A stretch of 64,000 nucleotides of DNA from Chitinophaga oryziterrae. GTDB lineage: Bacteria > Bacteroidota > Bacteroidia > Chitinophagales > Chitinophagaceae. The notes beneath the pieces were generated by a model. It was not told the DNA's origin and made no database searches. It saw nothing but the letters and a program-made list of their open reading frames with translations. This document shows, piece after piece, positions 9,589-18,247 of the stretch. The stretch is taken from contig NZ_WRXO01000004.1 in NCBI RefSeq assembly GCF_009758125.1, positions 496,001 to 560,000 on the forward strand, read 5' to 3'. The position numbers and the translations under genes are program-made. Every line of letters starts with the position of its first letter. Position 1 is the stretch's first letter.

Positions 9589-10350
9589 TTACTTTAATTT
9601 GTACTGTTCTGCTTCGATAATATTTGCCAGTTCATCCTCTTCCAGCCCCAGGAACTCCAGCATATAAGGATTACGAAATATGTCTTCCGGTTTTAACGGT
9701 TCTTCTTTTATATGACTTTTTAGTACAGACTGTTTATCTGTACTTAATCCGGTACGTTCAAACAACATACTGTTTATTGCTCGTTGTAAATCCCGCACAC
9801 TCCAGTTATTTTTTATCGCTTCCATTTCATAAAAACTGCGTTTTGCAGGGGAGTCAGATTTGAGCAATTCTATAAAATGAGAGAAGCTGAGTTTGTTGAG
9901 TAATAGTTCCGGATCTGTCTGAAATCTGGTCGTCTGAGTTTGGGGAAAAGGGGCTTCCAAAGATTTTGCGGACACTGTCCGCAAAATTGTATTATATTGA
10001 TTATCAGATAGATGTAATTTTGCGGACGCTGTCCGCAAAATCTTTGGATAAGCTTTATAAAAGTCTTTACAAAGGTATAAATGCCGCTCTCTTATGGAAG
10101 ATAAACCACCATTTTTTAGCTTATTTACGATCTCTTTAAATAGCCCTTGTCCGTATTCTGCACGGTCATCTCCATATTTTTCATATTCAACAATATGAAA
10201 TCCTATTACCCAGTTGCGCACAGTCAATGCCGTATTTACCTGTTTTTGCGCCTGGTTTAAGAAATAATGGTTTGTTTCCTGAATAGTGGAAACCAGCTTT
10301 TCAATATTAATTACTTCTTTTGTATTCATGGTATTGAGGACCTCATTCAC
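9589..10350 (-). CDS. DUF1016 (YhcG-type) N-terminal domain protein, lacks nuclease domain
   Basis: 253 residues. The pattern of an N-terminal helical domain (NTALTVRNWVIGFHI, then EYGQGL, a RxLxxA-like helix, FYEMEAIKNNWSVRDLQRAI) matches the YhcG/DUF1016 N-terminal domain. Full-length members continue past a LGLEE segment into a PDDEXK nuclease domain; here the protein stops just after LGLEEDELANII, so the nuclease part is absent. Between the two halves lies an insert with the near-repeat ILRTASAK / ILRTVSAK, encoded by two palindromes. The next gene downstream is the hypothetical protein at 9105. Function unknown; full-length relatives have been linked to DNA metabolism and mobile elements. 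Confidence 0.75.
   Translation of the reverse strand: MNEVLNTMNTKEVINIEKLVSTIQETNHYFLNQAQKQVNTALTVRNWVIGFHIVEYEKYGDDRAEYGQGLFKEIVNKLKNGGLSSIRERHLYLCKDFYKAYPKILRTASAKLHLSDNQYNTILRTVSAKSLEAPFPQTQTTRFQTDPELLLNKLSFSHFIELLKSDSPAKRSFYEMEAIKNNWSVRDLQRAINSMLFERTGLSTDKQSVLKSHIKEEPLKPEDIFRNPYMLEFLGLEEDELANIIEAEQYKLK
9963..9987. repeat. 25-bp palindrome inside the DUF1016 gene (copy 1)
   Basis: Arms ATTTTGCGGACA and TGTCCGCAAAAT are perfectly complementary around one central base. It encodes ILRTVSAK on the minus strand and keeps the reading frame. Confidence 0.85.
10017..10041. repeat. 25-bp palindrome inside the DUF1016 gene (copy 2)
   Basis: Arms ATTTTGCGGAC and GTCCGCAAAAT flank GCT. It differs from copy 1 by one base (G for A at 10028), lies 54 bp away, in the same frame, and encodes ILRTASAK. 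Confidence 0.85.
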
Positions 10351-10602
10351 GAAATGAATGAATAAAAATGGTTAACAAAATGTGGCAATGGGCTGCCAGA
10401 TTAAAAAACAATCATCAAATATAAGGATTTGGGAATAATTTCCTAAAAAGAATGGGTAAAAAAACATGACTATTTGGTAATTTACCATTTAATAAAGACG
10501 GGAAGCTGTACTACTTTTATAAAACACGTATCGAAAACAAATAGCTTATAGTAATTCTCGCATCAGGGGAGGCTGTTTATAGGGGAAACAGAAATAAGGA
10601 AG

Positions 10603-11190
10603 ATGCTACGATCCAATAATGAACAACTTTTAACTCAACGCCTTCGCGACAGTGAACACGCCGCTTTTGAAGAACTGTATGTAGCCTATCATCAATTATT
10701 GTTAGATGTGGCATATCGTTATCTTAAGAGCAGAAGTGCTGCAGAAGATGCTGTGCATGAAACTTTCGTGAAGTTATGGGTCCACCGGGACGAGCTGGAC
10801 CCGGTTCAGGGTGTGCGTAATTACCTCTTCAAATGCCTGAAGTTCCATGTATTAAATATCATCCGCAACCATAAACGCAGCCTGATCAAACAATACGAGA
10901 TATTATATAATACCGCCAGGAATCACCGGGATCCGGAAACCAGCGTCATCTTTAACGATTATAAGAAAGTAATAGATACTGCCATAGATAAGCTTTCGGC
11001 ACAAAAAAAGAATATCTTTAAAATGAGATCAGTAGAAGGTCTCAGTAATGAAGAAGTAGCACAAAGGCTGGGCCTTTCCATTAATACAGTGAAGTTTCAA
11101 TATTCTCAGGCCAGCAAAACGCTGCGGGGCTTTTTAAAGGTCATTATGGGTACATTCCTGAGCCTCATCCTCTTTTATCTCCTTTTTTAA
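10603..11190 (+). CDS. ECF RNA polymerase sigma factor, FecI-like
   Basis: 195 residues. Region 2 is recognisable in FEELYVAYHQLLLDVAYRYL and AEDAVHETFVKLW; region 4 in LSAQKKNIFKMRSVEG and NEEVAQRLGLSINTVK (helix-turn-helix). This is the Bacteroidota sigma-70 type paired with FecR and SusC/D. The last ~17 residues are strongly hydrophobic (GTFLSLILFYLLF), which is unusual for a soluble sigma factor and may tether it to the membrane. It is followed 66 nt later by the anti-sigma gene. Expected role: transcription of the downstream susCD pair when the anti-sigma factor releases it. Confidence 0.95.
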   Translation: MLRSNNEQLLTQRLRDSEHAAFEELYVAYHQLLLDVAYRYLKSRSAAEDAVHETFVKLWVHRDELDPVQGVRNYLFKCLKFHVLNIIRNHKRSLIKQYEILYNTARNHRDPETSVIFNDYKKVIDTAIDKLSAQKKNIFKMRSVEGLSNEEVAQRLGLSINTVKFQYSQASKTLRGFLKVIMGTFLSLILFYLLF

Positions 11191-11256
11191 CTTTTTTTTT
11201 ATTTCATATAATACTTTCCCTTTCTTCGGGTGTAGTACTAATTATAATCCATCAAT

Positions 11257-12183
11257 ATGGAGCAATTTGACCAGAATCTGTTGCAGAAATACAGGCGGAA
11301 CGAATGTTCTCCTGAAGAATATGCAAAAGTATTGGAGTGGTTTACCACTGCAGAGGGAAGAGAATACCTGGAAGCAGCGATGTCGCACGACCTGGAACAG
11401 GGGACTTATAGTCCGGTGGAATCAGCAGGATTATATCAACGGATCCTAGATACTACACAGCCACGGAAAAACAGGTTCGCCGCGCTAAAGGTTGCAGCTA
11501 TATTCACCGGTACATTATTACTGGGATATGGGGGCTGGAAATCATTCCGCAATGATAACACCGTTATCCACACTGCATATGGAGAAGTACGTACGGTCGT
11601 ATTACCCGATCAGTCGGTTGTTACTTTAAATGCGAACAGTACATTACGTTATAAGGACAGGGAGGTATGGATGGAAGGAGAGGCTTATTTCTCCATAAAA
11701 CCGTCCGCCGGTTCTAAACCGTTTCTTGTACATACCGCCAGTAAAATAAATGTAGAAGTACTGGGCACCACGTTCAACCTGGTAGATCGTCATGGCAAGA
11801 TGCAGATCGTTCTGACCAGTGGGAAAGTAAGATTACGTAATAATAACGAAGCCACAATTATGAAACCAGGCGACCTTGTTGAATATAAGAAACAAGTACG
11901 CACCACGTTGAAACAACATACAGATACACTCAATTATTCTTCCTGGAAAAATAACAGCCTGCACTTTGAAAATGCCAGCTTCGCAGAGTTATCACAATTA
12001 CTGGAAGATACCTATGGGGTAGAAGTGGAAATACGCGATTCATCATTGTTACATCAGCAGTTTACGGGTACTGTACCTGGCCAGCGGATAGACGTACTTT
12101 TAAATGGACTATCACAGCTTTTCCATTTAAAGGTGACCAATGAGAACAATAGAGTAATTATAGAAAAGGATAACAAGTATTAA
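11257..12183 (+). CDS. FecR-type anti-sigma factor
   Basis: 308 residues. A short cytoplasmic N-terminus (~1-70), one membrane segment (about 75-93, VAAIFTGTLLLGYGGW), then a periplasmic FecR domain with GEVRTVVLPDQSVVTLN and GEAYFSI, and a C-terminal DUF4974-like domain ending in a LNGLSQLFHLK pattern. The family senses the ligand-loaded TonB-dependent transporter through that transporter's N-terminal signalling domain and controls the cognate ECF sigma factor. The next gene encodes such a transporter with a signalling domain, so the trio is complete. Confidence 0.95.
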   Translation: MEQFDQNLLQKYRRNECSPEEYAKVLEWFTTAEGREYLEAAMSHDLEQGTYSPVESAGLYQRILDTTQPRKNRFAALKVAAIFTGTLLLGYGGWKSFRNDNTVIHTAYGEVRTVVLPDQSVVTLNANSTLRYKDREVWMEGEAYFSIKPSAGSKPFLVHTASKINVEVLGTTFNLVDRHGKMQIVLTSGKVRLRNNNEATIMKPGDLVEYKKQVRTTLKQHTDTLNYSSWKNNSLHFENASFAELSQLLEDTYGVEVEIRDSSLLHQQFTGTVPGQRIDVLLNGLSQLFHLKVTNENNRVIIEKDNKY

Positions 12184-12266
12184 CCAACGCAGTAACGCTG
12201 TATGTAGGGTGTACAACCACATGCAGTCATAACCGCACATTTTAATTCATTCAAACCAATTTGAAC

Positions 12267-15200
12267 ATGAACAAGTTCATCAGCGCCTGTATGGCCGTTG
12301 TGGGCATGGTATGTTATGCAAACATGCCTGCAAATGCCCAGGACCTGGCAGCACTTGGGACGCATGCGGCTCCTTATGAAAACGCGCAGGCAAAATCCCT
12401 GAAAAGCGTGCTGGACAGGTTAGAAGTTAAGTACAATGTACACTTCATGTACAAAAGCAACCTGGCTAAACTACCCCTTACAAATCTTGAAAAGGTGCCG
12501 GCTTCATCTCTGGAAGAGGAACTGAATAATATTACTGCGGGTAATAAACTGCGGTATAAAAAGATGGGAGATGATTTCTACATCGTCTTTTCAAAAGATG
12601 AAGAACCGGCTTCGAATGTAGCGCCTGCACAAATCACCGTAAAAGGGATTGTTACAGATGAGAAAGGACAACCGGTGCCCGGTGCTACAGTACTGGTGAA
12701 AGGTACAACAAACGGTACTTCAACCGGCATAGATGGTAGCTGGACATTACAGGTTCCTGATGCCAATGCCGTACTGGAATTTTCCTTTATCGGTTATGTA
12801 AAACAGGAGATAGCTGTAGATGGACGTACAACCATCAACGTTAAACTGATCGCGGATGTAACTTCCATGTCTGAAGTAGTGGTAGTTGCCTATGGTACAC
12901 AGAAAAAGATCAACCTTACGGGGGCAGTCACTGCCGTAGATGGTAAAGACCTTAACTGGAAACCCGTAGGCCAGGTATCTGCTGCGCTACAGGGTGTTGC
13001 TCCGGGTGTAACAGTGACCACCAACAGCGGTCAGCCCGGACTGGACCAGGGTACCATCCGTATCCGCGGAGTAGGTACGCTGAACAACAGCGATCCGTTA
13101 GTACTGATAGACGGGGTGCAGATGAGCATGAACGATATCGATGCCAATGATATCGCTTCCATGTCCGTACTGAAAGATGCTGCTGCTTCTTCCATCTATG
13201 GTGTAAGAGCTGCAAATGGTGTGATCCTCATCACTACAAAAAGGGGGAGCAATGGTAAACCTAAAGTAACCTACTCTAACTATTTTGCCTGGCAGCGTCC
13301 TGCCCGCATGGCTAAATACGTAGGTGCACAGGATTTTATGAAACTGGTGAACCTGACGGCGGCCAACTCCGGCGGCGGTGCTACTTATTCCGATGCGCAA
13401 CTGGCGGCTTATAACGATCCCAACCGCGATGTTGACCTGTACCCTGATAATTACTGGTTGAAAGAAGTGCTCACCGGCAGCGGGTTCCAACAGGAACATA
13501 GTCTGGGTATATCCGGTGGTAAAGAAGATCTGAAATATCATTTCTCTACCAACTATTTTGATCAGAAAGGATTAATCTCCAATATGGATTTTAACCGCCT
13601 TACTGTCCGGTTGAATACAGATATCAACGTTACCAGAAAACTTACCTTCAGCGCAGATATCGCTGCCCGTTTGGGCGACAGAACAGAGCCGCAGGGCGTG
13701 TCTGGTTCTGCCTGGTACCAGTTTGGACAGGCGGCCGTTGTAAATCCGCTTACTCCCAATAAATATAAAGATGGTACCTGGGCACTGGTAAGAGGTGGAC
13801 AAAACCCCATCCGTTTACAGCAGGAAGGCGGTTTATACGAATATAAAAGCAACCTCTTTACAGGAAATTTCAAGGGTAACTATGCACTGGCAAAAGGATT
13901 GACATTGACAGGACTTGCAGCCGTTAATTATCGCTCTGATTACAATAGCATCCATGAAAAGGCATTGGATTATTATACGGACCATCCGGCTAATACCAAA
14001 ACCCTCACATTAGGGCAAAATACCATACAGAAAGAATATCAGGGCTATTGGTTCAGGAACTTCCAGGGATTGGCGGAATACACTAAAAGCTTCGGCAACC
14101 ATTCCTTTAAATTACTGGCAGGTGCTTCCCGGTTATCTGAAACTACAGATGATCTGACCGGTTACCGTTTGAATCTGCCTAACGGAACGATAGAACAGAT
14201 CAATGCAGGTGCTTCTACCGGACAAAAAACTACCGGTACTGCTACTGCCTATTCTCTGGTATCATTCTTCGGTAGGTTAAACTACTCCTTTAAGGATAAA
14301 TACCTGCTGGAAGCAAATCTTCGCCGTGATGGATCTTCCCGTTTCTCCGACGGACAAAAATGGGGAATGTTCCCTTCTTTCTCTGCAGGATGGCGTATCT
14401 CATCAGAGAATTTCATGAAAGGCATTTCTTTCCTGAACGATCTGAAACTGCGCGCTTCATGGGGTAAACTGGGTAATGACATCATCCTGGATAAAGATAA
14501 AAATACCACCAACTACCCTTATCAATCTGCCTATATCTACAACAGTTATCCTTTTGGCGGTGCTTTAAATCCGACTGCGGGTATTCAGACCTATCCTAAT
14601 TCCGGCCTTACCTGGGAAACAACTAAAATGACGGATATCGGTCTGGATGCAAGTGTGTTGAATCACCTGGATATTAATTTCGACTATTACAAAAAGAATA
14701 CGGAGAATATCCTGTTATTCCTGCCCATACCAAGTTCTGTAGGATTGGATGCATCTGCACAGAACGCAGGTAAAGTACAGAATACCGGTTGGGAACTGGC
14801 ATTAAATTACCACGGAAAAATAGGGAAAGAATTTAATTTTAATGTAGGTGCAAATCTCTCCGATGTACATAATAAGATCATAGACTTAAGGAACACAGAT
14901 GCTGTTACCAAAGACAATAATAACATCTATACCGGTCTTGTTGCAGGTCAGCCCATCAATGGCTTTTATGGTTACCAGGTAGAAGGTATTTATCAGACAG
15001 CAGCACAGGTTTCCGGACATGCACAGCAGACAGTTGGAACTACCGGCCCTGGTGACCTCATGTACAAAGAACAGACAGGTGATGGTGTTGTAAAACCAGG
15101 TGCTGCAAATGCCGGGGGAGACATGGTATACCTGGGCAGCAATATTCCCCGTTACACCTATGGCGTGAACCTCGGCGCTTCCTTCAAACATTTCGATTTC

Positions 15201-15611
15201 TCTGCTTTCTTCCAGGGCGTAGGTAAAGTATCTATCAATACACTGGTGATTGAAAAAGCACCTACCGCAAACGATGGTAATTTCAGGGAAGAACATAAGA
15301 ACAGCTGGACTGTAGACAATACCGGCGCTGCTTTCCCCCGTTTGCTGACTACCACACAAAATTATCAGTCGTCTTCCTTCTGGGTAAAGAGTGGCGCTTA
15401 TATGCGCCTGAAAAGCCTGCAACTGGGCTACTCATTACCTGATCATATCCTTAACAGGTCAGGTTTTGACAGGTGCAGATTATTTGTAAGCGGACAGAAC
15501 CTGCTTACCTTCTCTTCCCTGCCAAAAGATATAGATCCTGAAGCCCCTAATGATAGCCGCTATTACCCACAGGTGAGAACATTCACCTTCGGATTAAATG
15601 TGCAATTCTAA
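12267..15611 (+). CDS. SusC/RagA TonB-linked outer-membrane transporter with STN domain
   Basis: 1114 residues. I place the start at the ATG at 12267; a TTG six bases upstream is also in frame but unneeded. Order: signal peptide to about ANAQ; STN (secretin/TonB N-terminal) signalling domain about 40-110; carboxypeptidase-regulatory-like domain about 123-205 (GxVTDEKGQPVPGATVLVKGT); plug with SMSEVVVVAYGTQKK, IRIRGVGTLNNSDPLVLIDG and SIYGVRAANGVILITTK; then a ~800-residue beta-barrel ending in a terminal aromatic (NVQF). The STN domain matches regulation by the FecR/FecI pair upstream. It forms a complex with the SusD protein that starts 12 nt after its stop. Substrate cannot be read from sequence; no glycosidase is adjacent. 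Confidence 0.96.
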   Translation: MNKFISACMAVVGMVCYANMPANAQDLAALGTHAAPYENAQAKSLKSVLDRLEVKYNVHFMYKSNLAKLPLTNLEKVPASSLEEELNNITAGNKLRYKKMGDDFYIVFSKDEEPASNVAPAQITVKGIVTDEKGQPVPGATVLVKGTTNGTSTGIDGSWTLQVPDANAVLEFSFIGYVKQEIAVDGRTTINVKLIADVTSMSEVVVVAYGTQKKINLTGAVTAVDGKDLNWKPVGQVSAALQGVAPGVTVTTNSGQPGLDQGTIRIRGVGTLNNSDPLVLIDGVQMSMNDIDANDIASMSVLKDAAASSIYGVRAANGVILITTKRGSNGKPKVTYSNYFAWQRPARMAKYVGAQDFMKLVNLTAANSGGGATYSDAQLAAYNDPNRDVDLYPDNYWLKEVLTGSGFQQEHSLGISGGKEDLKYHFSTNYFDQKGLISNMDFNRLTVRLNTDINVTRKLTFSADIAARLGDRTEPQGVSGSAWYQFGQAAVVNPLTPNKYKDGTWALVRGGQNPIRLQQEGGLYEYKSNLFTGNFKGNYALAKGLTLTGLAAVNYRSDYNSIHEKALDYYTDHPANTKTLTLGQNTIQKEYQGYWFRNFQGLAEYTKSFGNHSFKLLAGASRLSETTDDLTGYRLNLPNGTIEQINAGASTGQKTTGTATAYSLVSFFGRLNYSFKDKYLLEANLRRDGSSRFSDGQKWGMFPSFSAGWRISSENFMKGISFLNDLKLRASWGKLGNDIILDKDKNTTNYPYQSAYIYNSYPFGGALNPTAGIQTYPNSGLTWETTKMTDIGLDASVLNHLDINFDYYKKNTENILLFLPIPSSVGLDASAQNAGKVQNTGWELALNYHGKIGKEFNFNVGANLSDVHNKIIDLRNTDAVTKDNNNIYTGLVAGQPINGFYGYQVEGIYQTAAQVSGHAQQTVGTTGPGDLMYKEQTGDGVVKPGAANAGGDMVYLGSNIPRYTYGVNLGASFKHFDFSAFFQGVGKVSINTLVIEKAPTANDGNFREEHKNSWTVDNTGAAFPRLLTTTQNYQSSSFWVKSGAYMRLKSLQLGYSLPDHILNRSGFDRCRLFVSGQNLLTFSSLPKDIDPEAPNDSRYYPQVRTFTFGLNVQF

Positions 15612-15623
15612 ATAAAGCAAGCC

Positions 15624-17204
15624 ATGAAGAAATTATCAATAATAATTATGCTGACAGGCGCTGTGTTTTTTACAGCATGTAAAAAATACCTGGATGAGCA
15701 GCCACAGGATTCAGTAAGTCAGCAAACCTACTGGAATACAGAGGCTGATGCTGTTAACGCTGTCAATAACTGCTACCGCCGCCTGGGAGATGTAGACAAC
15801 CGTATCTTTATTTCCTGTGCTACTGACGACAGTTACTCATGGAGCGACTGGCCAAGTGATGTGAGACTGGTGGGGAACGGCAGTGCTTCTTCCGGAACAG
15901 GTGTGTTCTCCAACTTCTGGAGTAACCTCTATAAAATGATCGCTTCCTGTAATGATGTGCTGGATAATATAGACAGGGACAAAGCGCTTACTGATAGTAT
16001 GAATTTACGCCTGAAAGGGGAAGCCCGCTTTATCAGGGCTTATGCTTATCAGCAACTGACAGGTATGTTTGGCGCAGTACCGCTGATTACCCATATTCAA
16101 GCGGTGAGTGAGTTTAAAGCAGCCCGTACATCTAAAGATTCTATTGCCCGGTTCATCGTGGACGAAGTAGATGCCATCTCTCCGCATCTGCCCATAGCCT
16201 ATGGTACAACAGATCAGGGTCGTGTTACCCGTGGTGCTGCACTGGCACTGAAAGCACGTATCTTATTGTATGTGGGCCGTAACAGCGAGGCAGCTACTGC
16301 TGCAAAGGCGGTGATGGATCTTGGTTACTATGCGATAGATAAAGATTATGTGAGCCTCTTTAACGGTACGAATAAAACCAGTCTGGAAATCATTTTCGCT
16401 GCTGCTTATGTGAAAACTACCTTGCCAAGTGCGATGGCAACATGGGTAGGTGGCCCTTCATTAGGCGGATGGTCGCAGGTAGTGCCTTTGCAATCACTGG
16501 TAGATGCTTATGAATGTACAGATGGTAAAACGATAGACAAATCCGCCGTGTATGATGCCGCACATCCTTACGATAACCGTGATCCACGTCTTAAAATGAC
16601 CGTCGTTGTGCCAGGGGTCATTGTTAACGGAGATACGATCGATGTTACCAATAAGAATGGCCTGGACGCATTGAGTAAGAACAATGCTTCTTTCAGCGGG
16701 TTTTATTACAAGAAGTATGTACCTGCTGATATTCAGGGAAATTGGGATAGCAACTCTTACAATGACGTAGTGCTGATCCGGTATGCAGAAGTATTGCTGA
16801 TATATGCAGAAGCTAAAATAGAGATGGGACAGATCGATCAGTCGGTATATGATGCTATTAACGCAGTAAGACAACGCCCTGGTGTAATGATGCCGGCATT
16901 AACAGCAGCTACTGTAAGCGGACAGGCAGATATGAGAGACGCAGTAAGACGCGAAAGACATGTAGAGTTCCCTATGGAAGATAACCGTCTGTTTGATATC
17001 CGTCGCTGGCAGATAGCAGAAACCGTAATGACAGGGACCGCTTATGGTATACTGAATAATTATGATAACAGTCGGGCTGATTATGGCAAGCATGTAGTAG
17101 TAGAACAGCGTACTTTTGTGAAGCCACGTGATTATCTGTGGGCAATACCACAGGGAGAAGTAGCATTAAACCCGAACTTATTACCCAATAATACTGGTTG
17201 GTAA
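15624..17204 (+). CDS. SusD/RagB family outer-membrane lipoprotein
   Basis: 526 residues with an SPII signal (MKKLSIIIMLTGAVFFTAC, Cys19). Family hallmarks are KKYLDEQP near the N-terminus, the TPR-like region with RFIRAYAYQQLTGMFGAVPLI, and the C-terminal part with RYAEVLLIYAEAKIE and RRERHVEFPMEDNRLFDIRRW. SusD proteins cap the SusC barrel and bind the nutrient at the cell surface. It is the last gene of the fecI-fecR-susC-susD unit and is followed by a 70-bp perfect palindrome. Confidence 0.95.
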   Translation: MKKLSIIIMLTGAVFFTACKKYLDEQPQDSVSQQTYWNTEADAVNAVNNCYRRLGDVDNRIFISCATDDSYSWSDWPSDVRLVGNGSASSGTGVFSNFWSNLYKMIASCNDVLDNIDRDKALTDSMNLRLKGEARFIRAYAYQQLTGMFGAVPLITHIQAVSEFKAARTSKDSIARFIVDEVDAISPHLPIAYGTTDQGRVTRGAALALKARILLYVGRNSEAATAAKAVMDLGYYAIDKDYVSLFNGTNKTSLEIIFAAAYVKTTLPSAMATWVGGPSLGGWSQVVPLQSLVDAYECTDGKTIDKSAVYDAAHPYDNRDPRLKMTVVVPGVIVNGDTIDVTNKNGLDALSKNNASFSGFYYKKYVPADIQGNWDSNSYNDVVLIRYAEVLLIYAEAKIEMGQIDQSVYDAINAVRQRPGVMMPALTAATVSGQADMRDAVRRERHVEFPMEDNRLFDIRRWQIAETVMTGTAYGILNNYDNSRADYGKHVVVEQRTFVKPRDYLWAIPQGEVALNPNLLPNNTGW

Positions 17205-17230
17205 TACTCTGAAGAGATTCAAAACAGGAA

Positions 17231-17300
17231 TAAAACAGGTTCATCCTCCGTTTATCCTCCGTTAATTAACGGAGGATAAACGGAGGATGAACCTGTTTTA
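17231..17300. repeat. 70-bp perfect palindrome after susD
   Basis: Positions 17231-17265 and 17266-17300 are exact reverse complements with no loop. Each arm contains two direct copies of a unit reading TCCTCCGTT. There is no long T-run directly after it. It could act as terminator for susD, as a mRNA-stabilising hairpin, or be a relic of an inverted duplication. Confidence 0.9.
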
Positions 17301-17374
17301 AAGCTTATCAATTGCGCTTCTATTCCTCTTTTATTATAGCAAGAAACGGGTTTTACCTTTTGTTCGTTAGCCCA

Positions 17375-17382
17375 TACCTTTG
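17375..17382 (+). promoter_or_regulatory. -7 promoter element TACCTTTG
   Basis: Matches the Bacteroidota consensus TAnnTTTG and ends 5 nt before the ATG at 17388. No TTTG lies at the ideal -33 spacing. Transcription would start about at the ATG. Confidence 0.5.
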
Positions 17383-17387
17383 CGCTT

Positions 17388-17636
17388 ATGATCGCACACA
17401 TTGATATAGGGGGTAATTTGAAGTGGAAAATCCGTTCCGGGGAGATTACCCTGGGAGGGTATAAAAACAAAAAGATTTACGGCACCCTGCATTGCCGTTC
17501 CGGTAAACGGATGAAGATAGAAAACAGGGTTTTCTTTAAAGATGAGAAAGAAGCTGTTTTATCAGGTTACAGACCCTGCGCACATTGTATGCCCGAAAAG
17601 TACAAACACTGGAAGAATGCACAATTTACTGCCTAA
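17388..17636 (+). CDS. Ada-type metal-binding domain protein
   Basis: 82 residues. The pattern KIYGTLHCRSGKRM, NRVFF, EAVLSGYRPCAHCMP matches stand-alone relatives of the Ada N-terminal zinc domain (NRVFFxxxxEAxxxGYRPCxxC). Three cysteines are visible (about 36, 64 and 67), compared with four in E. coli Ada. In Ada one of them accepts methyl groups from DNA phosphotriesters; whether this protein does is unknown. The alkB-like gene starts 20 nt before its stop, so the two are coupled. Confidence 0.8.
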   Translation: MIAHIDIGGNLKWKIRSGEITLGGYKNKKIYGTLHCRSGKRMKIENRVFFKDEKEAVLSGYRPCAHCMPEKYKHWKNAQFTA

Positions 17637-18195
17637 AGACGGAGAAGTATACTTTTACCCGGAGTTGTTCACAACTCCCGAGAGTGATCATTTTTTTGAT
17701 AAACTCTCTAAGGAAATCGCCTGGAAACAGGAGCCTGTCTTTATTATGGGCAGAAATATCCTGCAACCCCGGCTAACAGCCTGGTATGGTGATCCGGACA
17801 AGCCCTACAGCTATTCCGGCATTACTATGCAGCCACATCCCTGGACGCCTGCTTTAATAGAGATAAAAACCCGGATAGAAGCGGTGGCAGGGGTTCGTTT
17901 TACCAGTGCGTTACTGAACTTTTATCGCGATGGACAGGATAGCATGGGATGGCACAGGGATAATGAAAAGGAATTAGGGGTGAACCCTGTAATCGGCTCT
18001 GTGAGCTTTGGCAGTCCCAGGACTTTCGCCTTCAAACATTATACAGATAAAACGCTGACAGAAAAGATACCTTTAACGCATGGTAGTTTCCTGTTGATGA
18101 AAGGCAGTACACAACATCACTGGCTGCATAGTATCCCCAAACAACTCAAAGTAACGGCCGGCAGGATTAACCTCACGTTCAGAATCATATTATAA
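17617..18195 (+). CDS. alkB: AlkB-like 2OG-Fe(II) DNA dealkylase
   Basis: 192 residues from the ATG at 17617. An upstream in-frame start exists but would lie deep in the preceding gene and adds unrelated residues. Motifs: substrate-lid region YSGITMQPHPW; iron ligands in GWHRDNEKELG (HxD) and HHWLHSIPK (distal His); 2-oxoglutarate Arg in RINLTFR. Such proteins oxidatively remove methyl groups from 1-meA and 3-meC. Size and motif spacing are closer to the short ALKBH2-like bacterial group than to E. coli AlkB. It overlaps the Ada-type gene and precedes ogt. Confidence 0.93.
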   Translation: MHNLLPKDGEVYFYPELFTTPESDHFFDKLSKEIAWKQEPVFIMGRNILQPRLTAWYGDPDKPYSYSGITMQPHPWTPALIEIKTRIEAVAGVRFTSALLNFYRDGQDSMGWHRDNEKELGVNPVIGSVSFGSPRTFAFKHYTDKTLTEKIPLTHGSFLLMKGSTQHHWLHSIPKQLKVTAGRINLTFRIIL

Positions 18196-18212
18196 AGACC
18201 GCAAGAACCGGG

Positions 18213-18243
18213 TTTCCCGGACTTCCCCTGCAAGCTAATTTTG
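18213..18243 (+). promoter_or_regulatory. Bacteroidota-type promoter upstream of ogt
   Basis: TTTC (18213-18216, one mismatch to TTTG), a 19-nt spacer, then TAATTTTG (18236-18243), a full match to TAnnTTTG. The ATG of ogt follows after 4 nt, implying a leaderless or nearly leaderless mRNA. Confidence 0.55.
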
Positions 18244-18247
18244 TGTT

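Noticed and set aside
12261..12266. TTG start for the SusC gene at 12261
   Set aside because: An ATG six bases later gives a normal signal peptide.
17542..17616. Earlier AlkB start at 17542
   Set aside because: The 25 extra codons lie inside the Ada-type gene in another frame and do not look like AlkB.
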